Position numbers and translations under genes: made by a program. 64,000 bases of DNA from Xanthomonas nasturtii (GTDB lineage Bacteria; Pseudomonadota; Gammaproteobacteria; Xanthomonadales; Xanthomonadaceae): contig NZ_LYMI01000003.1 in NCBI RefSeq assembly GCF_001660815.1, forward strand, positions 62,001 through 126,000, read 5' to 3'. The notes beneath the pieces are model-generated. The model was not told the DNA's origin. It was given only the letters and a program-made list of their open reading frames with translations, and did not search any database. Shown one piece after another: positions 9,323-17,969 of this stretch (its first letter is position 1; every line of letters starts with the position of its first letter).

Positions 9323-10639
9323 TCAAGACGGCACAGTCTCAGTCACCACCGGCGGCAGATCCGCTGCGATCTGCACCAGCGTGCGGGCCACTGCGCCCTT
9401 GCCGTTGGCGACCAGTGCCAGGCCTGCGGCGGCCATCGCCTCGCGTTGTGCGGGGTCGCCGAGCAGGCGCGCCAGATCCTGGTACACGCCATCGGCGTCC
9501 TCGCAGATGGCGACCGCATCGGCTTCGCGCATGCGCCGCGAAATTTCCGAGAAATTATGCAGATGCGGGCCAGTGATCGCCGGTGTCCCGACAGCGGCTG
9601 GCTCGAGCAGATTGTGGCCGCCGATCGGTTGCAGGCTGCCGCCAACGAAGGCCACCTGCGCGCATGCATAGAAGCTCATCAGCTCGCCCAGGGTGTCGAT
9701 GACGAACACCTTGTCGTGTGCCTGCGGCCATTGTTGCGCCTTGCGGGTGGCAACCCGCCAGCTGCGCTCGCGCGACAAGGCCTCCACCTTTGGAAAGCGC
9801 TCGGGATGGCGCGGCGCCCACAGCAACAACACATCAGGAAACTGCATCAACAAGCGCGCGTGGATATCGGCAACTGCGGCCTCTTCGCCTTCGTGCGTGC
9901 TGGCGGCAATCCACACCGGGCGTGTGGCCGGCACGTGGGTGCGAAATTGCGCAACCAGCGCCTGCAATTGTGCCGGCGCGGCGATATCGAATTTGAGATT
10001 ACCCAATGCGATCACCTGATCCGGGCGCGCGCCCAAGGTGACGAATCGCTCGGCATCGTCCTGCGACTGCGCCGCCACGCAGGTCACCGTGCGCAGCGCG
10101 CGGCTGATCAAGGGCGCCAGCACGCGGTAGCCACGCAGCGAGCGCGCCGACAAGCGTGCGTTGAGGATGTACAGCGGAATCTGGCGATCACGACAACCGA
10201 ACAACATGTTCGGCCATAGCTCGGTTTCCAGAATCAGCGCCAACCGCGGCCGAAAATGTTCCAGGAACCGACCGACGCTGCCAGGCACGTCGTACGGCAG
10301 GTACACATGGTCCACCGCATCTCCCCACACCGCGCGCACGCGCTCCGATCCGGTGGGCGTGATGGTGGTGATGACCCAGCGGATATCCGGGCGCTGCGCA
10401 CGCAAGGCATTGACCAGCGGCGCAGCCGCATTGACCTCGCCCACCGACACCGCGTGCACCCACACCCGCGGACGCCCGCAGGCATGCGTGTAGGAGGCAT
10501 AGCGCTCGTTCCAGCGATTGAAGTATTCGCGCACACGAAAGCCGCGCCACACCAGGTGATACACCGTGACCGGCAACAACAGGTAGAGCAGCGCCGAGTA
10601 CAGCCCGCGCAACAGCCATTCGATCGGGTCTTTCCGCAT
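9323..10639 (-). CDS. waaA: 3-deoxy-D-manno-octulosonic-acid (Kdo) transferase
   Basis: GT30 enzyme that adds Kdo from CMP-Kdo to the lipid A precursor on the inner face of the inner membrane, an essential step of LPS inner-core synthesis. The 438-residue protein starts with a membrane anchor (LLRGLYSALLYLLLPVTVYH) and then has the WVHAVSVGEVNAA segment holding the catalytic glutamate. Further family motifs are LETELWPNMLF, LNARLSARS and GGHNLLEPAA. It is divergently transcribed from the LpxL-type gene at 10716 with a 76-bp shared spacer. Length and motifs match the family closely. Confidence 0.96.
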   Translation of the reverse strand: MRKDPIEWLLRGLYSALLYLLLPVTVYHLVWRGFRVREYFNRWNERYASYTHACGRPRVWVHAVSVGEVNAAAPLVNALRAQRPDIRWVITTITPTGSERVRAVWGDAVDHVYLPYDVPGSVGRFLEHFRPRLALILETELWPNMLFGCRDRQIPLYILNARLSARSLRGYRVLAPLISRALRTVTCVAAQSQDDAERFVTLGARPDQVIALGNLKFDIAAPAQLQALVAQFRTHVPATRPVWIAASTHEGEEAAVADIHARLLMQFPDVLLLWAPRHPERFPKVEALSRERSWRVATRKAQQWPQAHDKVFVIDTLGELMSFYACAQVAFVGGSLQPIGGHNLLEPAAVGTPAITGPHLHNFSEISRRMREADAVAICEDADGVYQDLARLLGDPAQREAMAAAGLALVANGKGAVARTLVQIAADLPPVVTETVPS

Positions 10640-10715
10640 CCGTGCAGGATACGGGAGCGTTCGTGCGTGCGCATGTGCACGCTGCCCACTGGGCGCAATC
10701 CCTTAGAATTGGCGC

Positions 10716-11636
10716 ATGTCCGAGTCCGCCAACGTCGCCATCCGCCCTTCCCTGCGCAACCCCAAGCATTGGCCGATGTATCTGGGCCTTGCGGTGATGG
10801 TGCTGGCCGGGCGCCTGCCCTGGACGCTGCAACGCGCAATCGGCCGTGGCGTTGGCTGGACCGCGATGCGCGTGGCAGGCACGCGTCGGCGCGCGGCCGA
10901 GGTCAACCTCAAGCTGTGCTTCCCCGAGCAGGACGATGCCTGGCGAGCGCGGCTGTTGCGCGACAGTTTCGACGCGCTGGGCGTGGGCTTGTTCGAATTC
11001 GCACGTGCCTGGTGGGGCAGTATCGAGGCCATTCGCCCGGGCGTGCAGATCGAAGGCCTGGAACAGCTGCAGCAGCTGCAGGAACAAAAGCGCGGCGTGC
11101 TGCTGGTGTCCGGCCACTTCATGACGCTGGAAATGTGCGGTCGGCTGCTGTGCGACCACGTGCCGCTGGCAGGCATGTACCGCAAGCACCGCAACCCGGT
11201 GTTCGAGTGGGCGGTCAAGCGTGGACGCTTGCGCTATGCCACGCACATGTTCGCCAACGAAGACCTGCGCGCCACCATCAAGCACCTCAAGCGCGGGGGG
11301 TTCCTGTGGTACGCGCCGGATCAGGACATGCGCGGCAAGGACACCGTGTTCGTGCCATTTTTCGGGCACCCGGCCTCCACCATCACGGCCACGCACCAGC
11401 TGGCGCGGCTGACCGGCTGCGCGGTGGTGCCGTACTTCCATCGCCGCGAAGGCGGCCGTTACATCCTCAAGATCGCACCGCCGCTGGCAGGCATTCCATC
11501 AGACGATGTGATCGCCGATACCACCCAGGTCAATGCGGCGATCGAGGACATGGTGCGCGAAGCGCCGGACCAGTACCTGTGGATCCATCGGCGCTTCAAG
11601 CGCCAGCCGGGCGGGCGCAGCGCGTTCTATCGCTGA
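10716..11636 (+). CDS. Lipid A lauroyl/myristoyl acyltransferase (LpxL/LpxM family)
   Basis: Inner-membrane acyltransferase that adds a secondary acyl chain to Kdo-lipid A. The 306-residue protein has an N-terminal hydrophobic anchor (YLGLAVMVLAGRLPW), the catalytic HX4E motif as His134 and Glu139 (SGHFMTLEM), and the later block DQDMRGKDTVFVPFFGHPA. The C-terminal YLWIHRRFK is typical of the family. It is divergent from waaA, consistent with a shared role in Kdo-lipid A assembly. Which of LpxL or LpxM activity it has cannot be decided here. Confidence 0.94.
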   Translation: MSESANVAIRPSLRNPKHWPMYLGLAVMVLAGRLPWTLQRAIGRGVGWTAMRVAGTRRRAAEVNLKLCFPEQDDAWRARLLRDSFDALGVGLFEFARAWWGSIEAIRPGVQIEGLEQLQQLQEQKRGVLLVSGHFMTLEMCGRLLCDHVPLAGMYRKHRNPVFEWAVKRGRLRYATHMFANEDLRATIKHLKRGGFLWYAPDQDMRGKDTVFVPFFGHPASTITATHQLARLTGCAVVPYFHRREGGRYILKIAPPLAGIPSDDVIADTTQVNAAIEDMVREAPDQYLWIHRRFKRQPGGRSAFYR

Positions 11637-11728
11637 TCTCGGTTGGGCGAATGCGTGCCGCAGGCATCGGGGCATCGCGGTTCAGCACGCGAAGACTTAC
11701 GACATGCCGACTGACAGCACGCGGCGCA

Positions 11729-13063
11729 TTACGGCGGCGCTGACCGATCCGCATCGTCGTTGAGCAAGGCGCCGGCATATAGCCCGGCCAGCATCAGACT
11801 CAGCCCGCCCCAGAAACTGGAATAGAACGCCAGATGCGTGTTGAGCGGGAACACCGTCGCCACCAGCGCAATCATTGCCGGACGCGCCTGCTCACGCGCC
11901 ACCACGCTTGAATAGCGCCAGGCGCGCCACGCCTGCGCCGCGCCGGCCAGCCACAACAGCAAACCGATCACGCCGGTTTCGGCCAGGATTTCCAGCACGA
12001 TCTGGTGCGCATGAAAGGCCGGCCCGTCGCCCCACGCCGGCGCCTGATCGGGCGCCGGGTTGCAGGCCGGGTAGGCCTGCCGGAACCCGCGCGCGCCGAC
12101 GCCGTTGAGCGGATGCGCGCGGATCATGCACAGCGCCGCGCCCCAGATCTGGGCACGCCCGGACAAGGCCTGGTCGACACCTTGCTGGCCATTGCCGAAC
12201 GCCAGCGTGGTGCGCTGGATGCGCTCGCGCGCCTGTGGCGCCGCCGCCGCCACCGCAACGGCCAGCAGCGCACCGATCAGCGCAACCCCCAGCAGACGGC
12301 GCCCACCCAATAACTGCCAGCCCGACAGCAGCACGATCACCGCGTAGGTGATCCACGATGCGCGCGAGCCCGCCAACACCAGCACGATACCGACCGCCGC
12401 CGCCGCACCAGCCCAGGCCCAGGCGTTACGCCGCCCCAGCGCCAGCAACAGGAACGGCGACAGGCTGGCCAGGGTCTGCCCGAACTTGAGGTTGCACGGC
12501 CCCAACACGCCGCTCAGCCGGTCCACCAGCGCCAGCTCCTGGGCCGTGCACAGGCCGTGGCCGCTGATCAGCTGCTTGATCTGATCCATACCGAAGAACA
12601 ATGGGCTGGTACCGAAGACGGCCTGCAGCAGCGCATCCAGCGTCCACACCCCGCCGATCACCGCCAGCCCGGTAAAGGTGCGGCGCCGGCGCTGCGCATT
12701 GGCCACGGCGATGGCGCATAACCACATGAAAGGCAGATAGCGCAGATCGCTGGCCGACTTGCGCAACGCGCGCGCCACGTCCACCGCATCGAACGCCGAC
12801 AGCATCTGCGGCAGCCAATACGCGAAGAACAGCACGCTGGTCAGCGCCCATGCCGCTCCGCTGAGCAGGCGCGTGCCGCCGCGAAAGCGCGCGTGCAACA
12901 AGCGATATGTCGCAAATAGCGCGCCCAGGGACAGCACCGTTTCTGCCAGGCCGGGCGTGGGCCAAAGCGCCACGAACAGAATCACCCACAGCGGTGCCCA
13001 GCGGCCGGCATCGGGCGTCAACACGGGCGCCTGCGCAAGGGCCTCAGTGGCGGAGTTCGTCAT
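11729..13063 (-). CDS. O-antigen ligase / polymerase-like membrane protein
   Basis: Polytopic inner-membrane protein of 444 residues with about ten to twelve hydrophobic segments. It carries a Wzy_C-type region, including the GSRASW loop and the periplasmic stretch RAHPLNGVGARGF followed by HAHQIVLEILAETGVIGLL, where WaaL and Wzy enzymes keep a key histidine. WaaL joins O-antigen to lipid A-core; related proteins polymerise other glycans. Its start overlaps the end of the GT4 gene by 20 bp, indicating an operon with it. Ligase versus polymerase cannot be separated from sequence. Confidence 0.88.
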   Translation of the reverse strand: MTNSATEALAQAPVLTPDAGRWAPLWVILFVALWPTPGLAETVLSLGALFATYRLLHARFRGGTRLLSGAAWALTSVLFFAYWLPQMLSAFDAVDVARALRKSASDLRYLPFMWLCAIAVANAQRRRRTFTGLAVIGGVWTLDALLQAVFGTSPLFFGMDQIKQLISGHGLCTAQELALVDRLSGVLGPCNLKFGQTLASLSPFLLLALGRRNAWAWAGAAAAVGIVLVLAGSRASWITYAVIVLLSGWQLLGGRRLLGVALIGALLAVAVAAAAPQARERIQRTTLAFGNGQQGVDQALSGRAQIWGAALCMIRAHPLNGVGARGFRQAYPACNPAPDQAPAWGDGPAFHAHQIVLEILAETGVIGLLLWLAGAAQAWRAWRYSSVVAREQARPAMIALVATVFPLNTHLAFYSSFWGGLSLMLAGLYAGALLNDDADRSAPP

Positions 13064-14156
13064 AGACCTTCAAGGTGGCCGTTTGCATGGCCTGCAACGT
13101 GTAGGGGAGCACGGCCGGCGCTGCCGGCGCCTGCTGCAGCAACTGCAGCGCCTGCGTGCGCAAGGCCTGGGTATCGAAGGCGGCAACCGCACCACTGGGC
13201 TGCAACTCGGCCAGCAATTCGCCGACGCCGCCATGCGCCCAGCCCAGCACCGGGCGACCGACCGAAAGCGCCTCCACCACGGTGCGGCCGAAGGCTTCCG
13301 GCTTGCGCGAGAGCTGCAGCACCAGGTTGCTGGCGGCATAGGCCTCGGCAATGCGCGCGGTGGGCTCGGTAAAGGCGACTGCGTCGGCAACGCCCAAGCG
13401 GGCCGCCTGCGCTTCCAGTTCGCGCACGTAGGCTTCGCGCCCCGGCTCGCGCGCGCCCGGCAACCAAAGGAAGGCCGGGGTACCCGCCGCACGCACGTCG
13501 GCGAGCAGCTGCAGGCCGTCGGCGTGCCCCTTCAGGCGCGTGCCGCGGCCCGGCAGCAGCAACAACGGTGCATCGGCAGGCAGCCCTGGCAGCAGGGTCT
13601 GTGCCCACGCGCGGGCGCGGCGGTCGGGCTGCAGCCGGCGCGGAAACTGGGCGATATCGACCCCGCGCGCAATGGTGCGCAAGCGTGCGGGATCGGTTTG
13701 CGGATAGTGCGTGCAGACGTAATCGCGCACCGTCTGCGAGACGCAAATCACCCGCTCGCCGTAGGTCATCACCGCGCTGTAGCGGCTGGGCGAATTGAGC
13801 CCGTGCACGGTGGTGACCAAGCGCGGCCGCGTGGCAGCGGGCTTGCCGCGCAATGCGTACCACCCCAGCCAGGCCGGCAGCCGCGAACGTGCATGCACGA
13901 TGTCGGCTCCGAGTTCGGCGAACAAGCGGCGCAAACCGACTACATGGCGCAGCGTCAGCAGCGACTTGCGGCCGATATCCAGGGTGAGGTGTTCGCCGCC
14001 GGCATCCAGCAACGGTTGCACCAAGCGCCCACCGGCCGAAACGACCACCGCGCGATGGCCGGCCCGCACCAGCGCGGCGGCGATTTCCAGGGTGGAGCGC
14101 TCGACGCCGCCGGACTGCAGCGCCGGCAGCAGTTGCACCACGGTCAGGCGGTGCAT
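13044..14156 (-). CDS. GT4-type glycosyltransferase
   Basis: Cytoplasmic GT-B fold glycosyltransferase of 370 residues. The N-terminal domain starts VVQLLPALQSGGVERSTLEIAAALV, the usual GT4 opening with a glycine-rich acceptor loop. The C-terminal nucleotide-sugar domain has the RKPEAFGRTVVEALSVGRPVLGW motif with its E-x7-E pair. It overlaps the O-antigen-ligase-like gene by 20 bp, starts 10 bp after the small zinc-finger gene, and lies near waaA and an acyltransferase. A role in LPS core or surface glycan is therefore likely. Donor and acceptor sugars are unknown. Confidence 0.92.
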   Translation of the reverse strand: MHRLTVVQLLPALQSGGVERSTLEIAAALVRAGHRAVVVSAGGRLVQPLLDAGGEHLTLDIGRKSLLTLRHVVGLRRLFAELGADIVHARSRLPAWLGWYALRGKPAATRPRLVTTVHGLNSPSRYSAVMTYGERVICVSQTVRDYVCTHYPQTDPARLRTIARGVDIAQFPRRLQPDRRARAWAQTLLPGLPADAPLLLLPGRGTRLKGHADGLQLLADVRAAGTPAFLWLPGAREPGREAYVRELEAQAARLGVADAVAFTEPTARIAEAYAASNLVLQLSRKPEAFGRTVVEALSVGRPVLGWAHGGVGELLAELQPSGAVAAFDTQALRTQALQLLQQAPAAPAVLPYTLQAMQTATLKVYDELRH

Positions 14157-14166
14157 CCGGCCAGGA

Positions 14167-14364
14167 TCAGTCAGCGAGAACGAAGAGCGCGCCGCAATAC
14201 GGGCACTTGGCTTCGCAGTTGGGTTCGTCTTCGATCGGCAGGTACACGCGCGGATGCGAGTTCCACAACGCCATCTGCGGGGTCGGGCAGCTCAGCGGCA
14301 GGTCGCCGCGGTGCACGGTGTAACGCGTTTGCGCATTGGCGGGCGCGGTGGCGGTCTGGCTCAT
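14167..14364 (-). CDS. Small zinc-finger domain protein
   Basis: 65-residue cytoplasmic protein with conserved cysteines (LSCPTP ... PNCEAKCPYCGALFVLAD), a CHCC-type zinc-finger arrangement common in proteobacterial genes next to LPS glycosyltransferases. The ATG at 14364 (MSQTATAP) is chosen; an ATG three codons upstream (14373) is also possible. It ends 10 bp before the GT4 gene and is probably the first gene of that operon. The fold relates it to mitochondrial complex I assembly zinc fingers, but its bacterial role is unknown. Confidence 0.88.
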   Translation of the reverse strand: MSQTATAPANAQTRYTVHRGDLPLSCPTPQMALWNSHPRVYLPIEDEPNCEAKCPYCGALFVLAD

Positions 14365-14467
14365 GGCGTACATCGCAGGCGGGGGGAACGGCCGGTATTC
14401 TAGCAGCGCTAGCCGTTTCGAGAGCGGCTGCGGCACCGATCGATGTCGAAGCACGCCGCTTGGCGCT

Positions 14468-14734
14468 TCACTCGTTCCGCTTGCCAAAGTTCGGCTTGAT
14501 CGGATCGGCACGCATGCCGGTGGACTCCGCTTGCTTGGAGGGATCGCAGCGTGAGTCGCGCAGGCTGCGCGCACCCGTTGCACCGGCCGGCGCCACCGGG
14601 CCATCGTCATTGCCCACCAGGCAATCGGCAGGCGCGGACGAGGCGCCTGCCGTCCCCCAATCGTCACTCGCGCAGCCCGCCAGCAGCATGCTGGCCGCTA
14701 CCACGGCGCTCCTGAAACACATCGCCCTCCTCAT
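14468..14734 (-). CDS. Small putative lipoprotein
   Basis: 88-residue protein with a lipoprotein signal: MRRAMCFRSAVVAASMLLAG followed by the lipidation cysteine (lipobox LLAGC). The mature part is short, low-complexity and charged at its end (PIKPNFGKRNE), with no recognised domain. A second start at Met5 is possible. Residue usage and codon bias fit a real gene. Its position upstream of the zinc-finger gene does not give a function. Confidence 0.7.
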   Translation of the reverse strand: MRRAMCFRSAVVAASMLLAGCASDDWGTAGASSAPADCLVGNDDGPVAPAGATGARSLRDSRCDPSKQAESTGMRADPIKPNFGKRNE

Positions 14735-14780
14735 TGTGCCTGCTCCACGTCAACCTCCCCGACCAGCGAGTTCTGGAGGG

Positions 14781-16916
14781 TTATATAACAGCATGACCAT
14801 ATGCGTGTTCGATATCTCGAGCGGGAAGCACGTCCGACAGCGCCGCGTGGGGACGGAACTCCTGTACCACGCGCCCTTGCTCAAGCACGATCACCCGATC
14901 TGCGCTGGCAATGGTCTCCGGTCGATGCGCCACGATCACCTTGGTTACCTTCAGCCGCTTGACCGCCTCATTGACCAGTCGCTCACGCATCACGTCGAGG
15001 TGACTGGTGGCTTCATCCAGAAACAGCAACTTCGGCTGACGGTATAGCGCACGTGCCAGGATGATCCGCTGTTTCTGGCCGCCAGACAGCGAGCTGCCCA
15101 TGTCGCCAATCAATCCGTGATAACCCATCGGCATTGCAGCGATATCCTCATTGACCGCTGCCAGCCGCGCTGCCGACTCGATACGCTCAAGATCGAAATC
15201 CTGGTCGAAGAAACTGATGTTGTCGGCAATGCTCCCGGCGAGCAACTGGTCGTCCTGCATCACCGCACCCACGATCGCGCGCACATTCCGCGGGCCGATC
15301 TTATGCAGGTCATGACCGCCGATGCGGATGACGCCTTCGGTCGGCTGCAGTAGACCAAGCAACAGCTTCAACAACGTGGTCTTGCCACAACCGGACGGGC
15401 CGACGATCGCTACCGATTCACCGGCCTGAATGCTGAAACTGCACTCCTTGAGTATCCAGGGCTCACCTTCTGCGTACCGAAACGACAGCCCTTGCAACTC
15501 GATCCGCAGCTCCGCCGGTGGCAGCGTCTCCGGCAGCGCGTGATCGTTTTCAGGCTGCGTCAGCACGATATCGGCCAGCCGTTCACCATGCAGGCGCAGC
15601 ATTCGGAATTCTATCCACTTGTCGATCAGCCCGCTCACCCGCATGGCAAACTGATCCTTGTAGGCCAAGTAGGCAACCAACATGCCTACCGAGAACACGT
15701 TATCCAGCGCCAGGGTGGCCCCGATCCAGATCACTGCGATACGTTCGAGGCCAAAAACCACTTGACTGGCCGTGCTGAACCCCAGCCCCATCCGGGCCAA
15801 CCTCACGTCCTGATTGACGGTGTCGTTGAGCAGATTCTCATAGGCAGAGCGACGCTGCGATTCTTCGCCGGCTATTTTCAAACTCTGCATTCCGCGTAAC
15901 GATTCCAGCAGATGCGTCTGCTGCTTGGCGGCAGCGACTAGTTGCTGCTCGGTGCGGTCACGCACCGGACGATATGCAACCGCTCGAATGGTCAGATACA
16001 GCGTGACCACCACTAATGTTACCAAGGCCAGCTTCCAGCTGTAGATCAGCATGAATCCCAGCGTGACTACTGCCATTAGTCCATCGATGATGGACTCGAC
16101 GAAACTGGTCGTCAGCGTGCGCTGAATCGTCTGTACCGACGACATCCGCGAGGTGATATCGCCCAGATGGCGTTTTTCAAAGAAATCCAGCGGCAGCTTA
16201 ATCAGATGGGCAAACACGTTTCCCATCCACTGTAGCCCCAGCCTGGAAGACAAATACACCACTGCCCATCCACGGAGTAGACCAATGCCGATCTGCAACA
16301 ACAACGCCAGACCAAAGCCGAAACCAACCACTACCAAAAGATCGCGGTCGGCCGACACCAATACCTGATCCACCACCCACTGCATGTAGAACGGCGCCAA
16401 AATCACAAAGATCTGCAGCGCGGCAGACAACAGCAGTATCTGTGAGAGCGCGCCCCACAGCCCGCGGATCTGGCCAGTGAGCTGGCGCACAGAGAAGGGA
16501 GGCGCAGTCTTTTGTGGTTTGAACTCCGCAGTTGGCGTGAGCTCCAACGCAACGCCGGTAAAGGATCTTGATACTTCATCAAGCGACAAGATCCGCTCAC
16601 CGATAGCGGGGTCAAGAATCGTCACCTTGGCCTTGCCGACCTTTGCCAGGACGACGAAGTGATTGAGATCCCAATGCAGGATGCACGGTAGCTGGAGCTG
16701 GCTCAGGTTCTCCATACCCAACCGCAGTGGGCGGGTCGCAAAGCCGAGTTGCTGGGCCATAGCGATCAGGTGATTGAGTCTGGCGCCCTTAAGCGATAAT
16801 GGAAACCGGCGACGCAACTCTGATAGCTGAGTCCGCCCGCCATGTATAGATATAATAATCGCCAATGAAGCCAGCGCACATTCAGCAGCCTCAACCTGGC
16901 GGATAATTGACTTCAT
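14781..16916 (-). CDS. Bacteriocin-processing ABC exporter with C39 peptidase domain
   Basis: Inner-membrane exporter of 711 residues that would cleave double-glycine leaders and export the peptide. Domain order: C39 cysteine peptidase (1-130) with Gln7, Cys13, His86 (LNHFVVL) and Asp102 (ILDPAIG); ABC membrane domain (about 150-430); ATPase with Walker A GPSGCGKTT, signature LSGGQKQR, Walker B LLFLDEATS and the VAHR switch. The catalytic cysteine is followed by Ala rather than the usual Gly. The start ATG overlaps the stop of the CPBP-like gene (ATGA, 16913-16916), so translation is coupled. With the HlyD protein at 17970 and two leader peptides nearby, it forms a colicin-V-type export locus. 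Confidence 0.95.
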   Translation of the reverse strand: MKSIIRQVEAAECALASLAIIISIHGGRTQLSELRRRFPLSLKGARLNHLIAMAQQLGFATRPLRLGMENLSQLQLPCILHWDLNHFVVLAKVGKAKVTILDPAIGERILSLDEVSRSFTGVALELTPTAEFKPQKTAPPFSVRQLTGQIRGLWGALSQILLLSAALQIFVILAPFYMQWVVDQVLVSADRDLLVVVGFGFGLALLLQIGIGLLRGWAVVYLSSRLGLQWMGNVFAHLIKLPLDFFEKRHLGDITSRMSSVQTIQRTLTTSFVESIIDGLMAVVTLGFMLIYSWKLALVTLVVVTLYLTIRAVAYRPVRDRTEQQLVAAAKQQTHLLESLRGMQSLKIAGEESQRRSAYENLLNDTVNQDVRLARMGLGFSTASQVVFGLERIAVIWIGATLALDNVFSVGMLVAYLAYKDQFAMRVSGLIDKWIEFRMLRLHGERLADIVLTQPENDHALPETLPPAELRIELQGLSFRYAEGEPWILKECSFSIQAGESVAIVGPSGCGKTTLLKLLLGLLQPTEGVIRIGGHDLHKIGPRNVRAIVGAVMQDDQLLAGSIADNISFFDQDFDLERIESAARLAAVNEDIAAMPMGYHGLIGDMGSSLSGGQKQRIILARALYRQPKLLFLDEATSHLDVMRERLVNEAVKRLKVTKVIVAHRPETIASADRVIVLEQGRVVQEFRPHAALSDVLPARDIEHAYGHAVI

Positions 16917-17356
16917 TTAATTCCGCTAGAAAAATTAATAAAAATAATAGCGCAACAATTCCAGGTGGCGTGCAACAGAAGAGTTGAAATGAACGCATTC
17001 CCACGCCCCCAACGCCTGGTCAGCCCATACGTGAAAGCGAGAATTCCGCCCCCAATCAATCCAGGAACCACCACTCTGACCCCCCCCCCAGTATGCGCCA
17101 GTAGGAAGACAACCCACGAAACTGCAATAGAAATTTTCGCACCCCATCCAAATCGCAACACTAGCTCTTGGGTGATAAATTGGTACATAACTGTCTCAAG
17201 AAAAGGGTAGACGACCACATATAATAAAAATAATCCAAACTTATATTTACCAGAATCAACCGAGCCGAAGAAGAAATAAGTAACAGGGGCACTTAATATA
17301 AAAATTAAAGGTAGCAATTTTCTAAAAAAAAACATTTGCATGCTCGCATCTAACAC
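16913..17356 (-). CDS. CPBP-like intramembrane protein, candidate bacteriocin immunity
   Basis: 147-residue polytopic membrane protein. Motif 1 of the CPBP (Abi) family is present only partly (PFLETVMYQF in place of EExxxR). Motifs 2 and 3 are seen as FLLAHTGGG and HATWNCC. CPBP proteins are intramembrane proteases, and several in bacteriocin clusters act as self-immunity. Here the gene lies between the peptide precursors and the exporter and overlaps the exporter by 4 bp, fitting immunity. The missing second Glu and Arg may mean it is not a protease. Starts at 17356, 17341 and 17335 are all possible. The region is clearly lower in GC than its surroundings. Confidence 0.8.
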   Translation of the reverse strand: MLDASMQMFFFRKLLPLIFILSAPVTYFFFGSVDSGKYKFGLFLLYVVVYPFLETVMYQFITQELVLRFGWGAKISIAVSWVVFLLAHTGGGVRVVVPGLIGGGILAFTYGLTRRWGRGNAFISTLLLHATWNCCAIIFINFSSGIK

Positions 17357-17357
17357 T

Positions 17358-17389
17358 GATATCGCCGGACGTTATAGCCCGGCGATATC
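17358..17389. promoter_or_regulatory. 11-bp inverted repeat between peptide and immunity genes
   Basis: GATATCGCCGG (17358-17368) and CCGGCGATATC (17379-17389) are exact complements around a ten-base loop. On the minus-strand transcript this hairpin follows the 54-residue precursor gene by about 10 bases and precedes the CPBP-like start. It could stabilise or partly terminate the transcript so that precursor exceeds immunity and exporter. There is no long T tract after it. Confidence 0.6.
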
Positions 17390-17399
17390 GCGTTAAAAA

Positions 17400-17564
17400 T
17401 TAAAATCGCTCGCCACGAACATAACCATCATTGATGGCCGCACCGTTTTCCCAGGCCCAGTGTGCTGCGTTACCGGCAAATTCTCCAATCGCACTAAAGA
17501 CACCACACCCGCTTACCATAGCAGTTTCTTCTTCGGATATTTCCACTAGTGCAAATTCACTCAT
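17400..17564 (-). CDS. Double-glycine-type bacteriocin precursor, peptide 1
   Basis: 54-residue peptide. It starts MSEFALVEISEEETAMVSGC, an acidic, amphipathic leader of the double-glycine class with the cleavage position reading SG-C-G rather than GG. The core is small and aromatic/glycine-rich (GVFSAIGEFAGNAAHWAWEN and a charged tail ending GERF). A GGGAG ribosome site precedes the ATG at 17564 by about eight bases. It lies between the second precursor and the CPBP-like gene, in the same strand and order as the C39 exporter that would process it. Antibacterial activity is inferred from architecture, not shown. It is not listed among the longer open frames because of its size. Confidence 0.78.
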   Translation of the reverse strand: MSEFALVEISEEETAMVSGCGVFSAIGEFAGNAAHWAWENGAAINDGYVRGERF

Positions 17565-17599
17565 GACTACATCTCCCTATTAGAAATCTTGCAGTAAAG

Positions 17600-17818
17600 T
17601 TAAGTGAGTGGATGTGCTTTAGATTCGTTCCAGCCTTTAGCAAAAACTTGGCCAAAATCGATGACTGCATCACCAATCGCTAAAACGTCCTTCCAACCGA
17701 CACCTGCAGAAATCAGCTCGATATCATTATCTGTCAGATCCAACAGAGTATTAGCACCTTGGTTATTGCACATTAGCCATGTGCCAGCTATCGGGGCAAC
17801 CCCCCCAAAACTATTCAT
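17600..17818 (-). CDS. Double-glycine-type bacteriocin precursor, peptide 2
   Basis: Up to 72 residues. The leader-like segment LLDLTDNDIELISAG fits the double-glycine class with an AG cleavage site. The core begins VGWKDVLAIGDAVIDFGQVF and ends NESKAHPLT. Both precursor cores share an AIG(E/D) stretch followed by small, hydrophobic residues and an aromatic/charged tail, as in two-peptide bacteriocins. The start at 17818 has AGG eight bases upstream; the start at 17773 (MCNNQGAN) would give a more usual 24-residue leader but lacks a ribosome site. A 22-codon frame (17811-17879, with GGAG upstream) ends across this start and may be translated ahead of it. Unknown whether it acts alone or with peptide 1. 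Confidence 0.66.
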   Translation of the reverse strand: MNSFGGVAPIAGTWLMCNNQGANTLLDLTDNDIELISAGVGWKDVLAIGDAVIDFGQVFAKGWNESKAHPLT

Positions 17819-17969
17819 CCCTGCCTACAATGCTATTAATCAACACAGCGACTCCCAAGTCCATTCCACCAATCCTCATTGATCTCCAGGGATTTCAGAA
17901 TTTGTCAAAATTACTAGAGCAGCTCTGAAAGATTTATCATGCCTAATGCTCATCCATCACTGGGATAGA

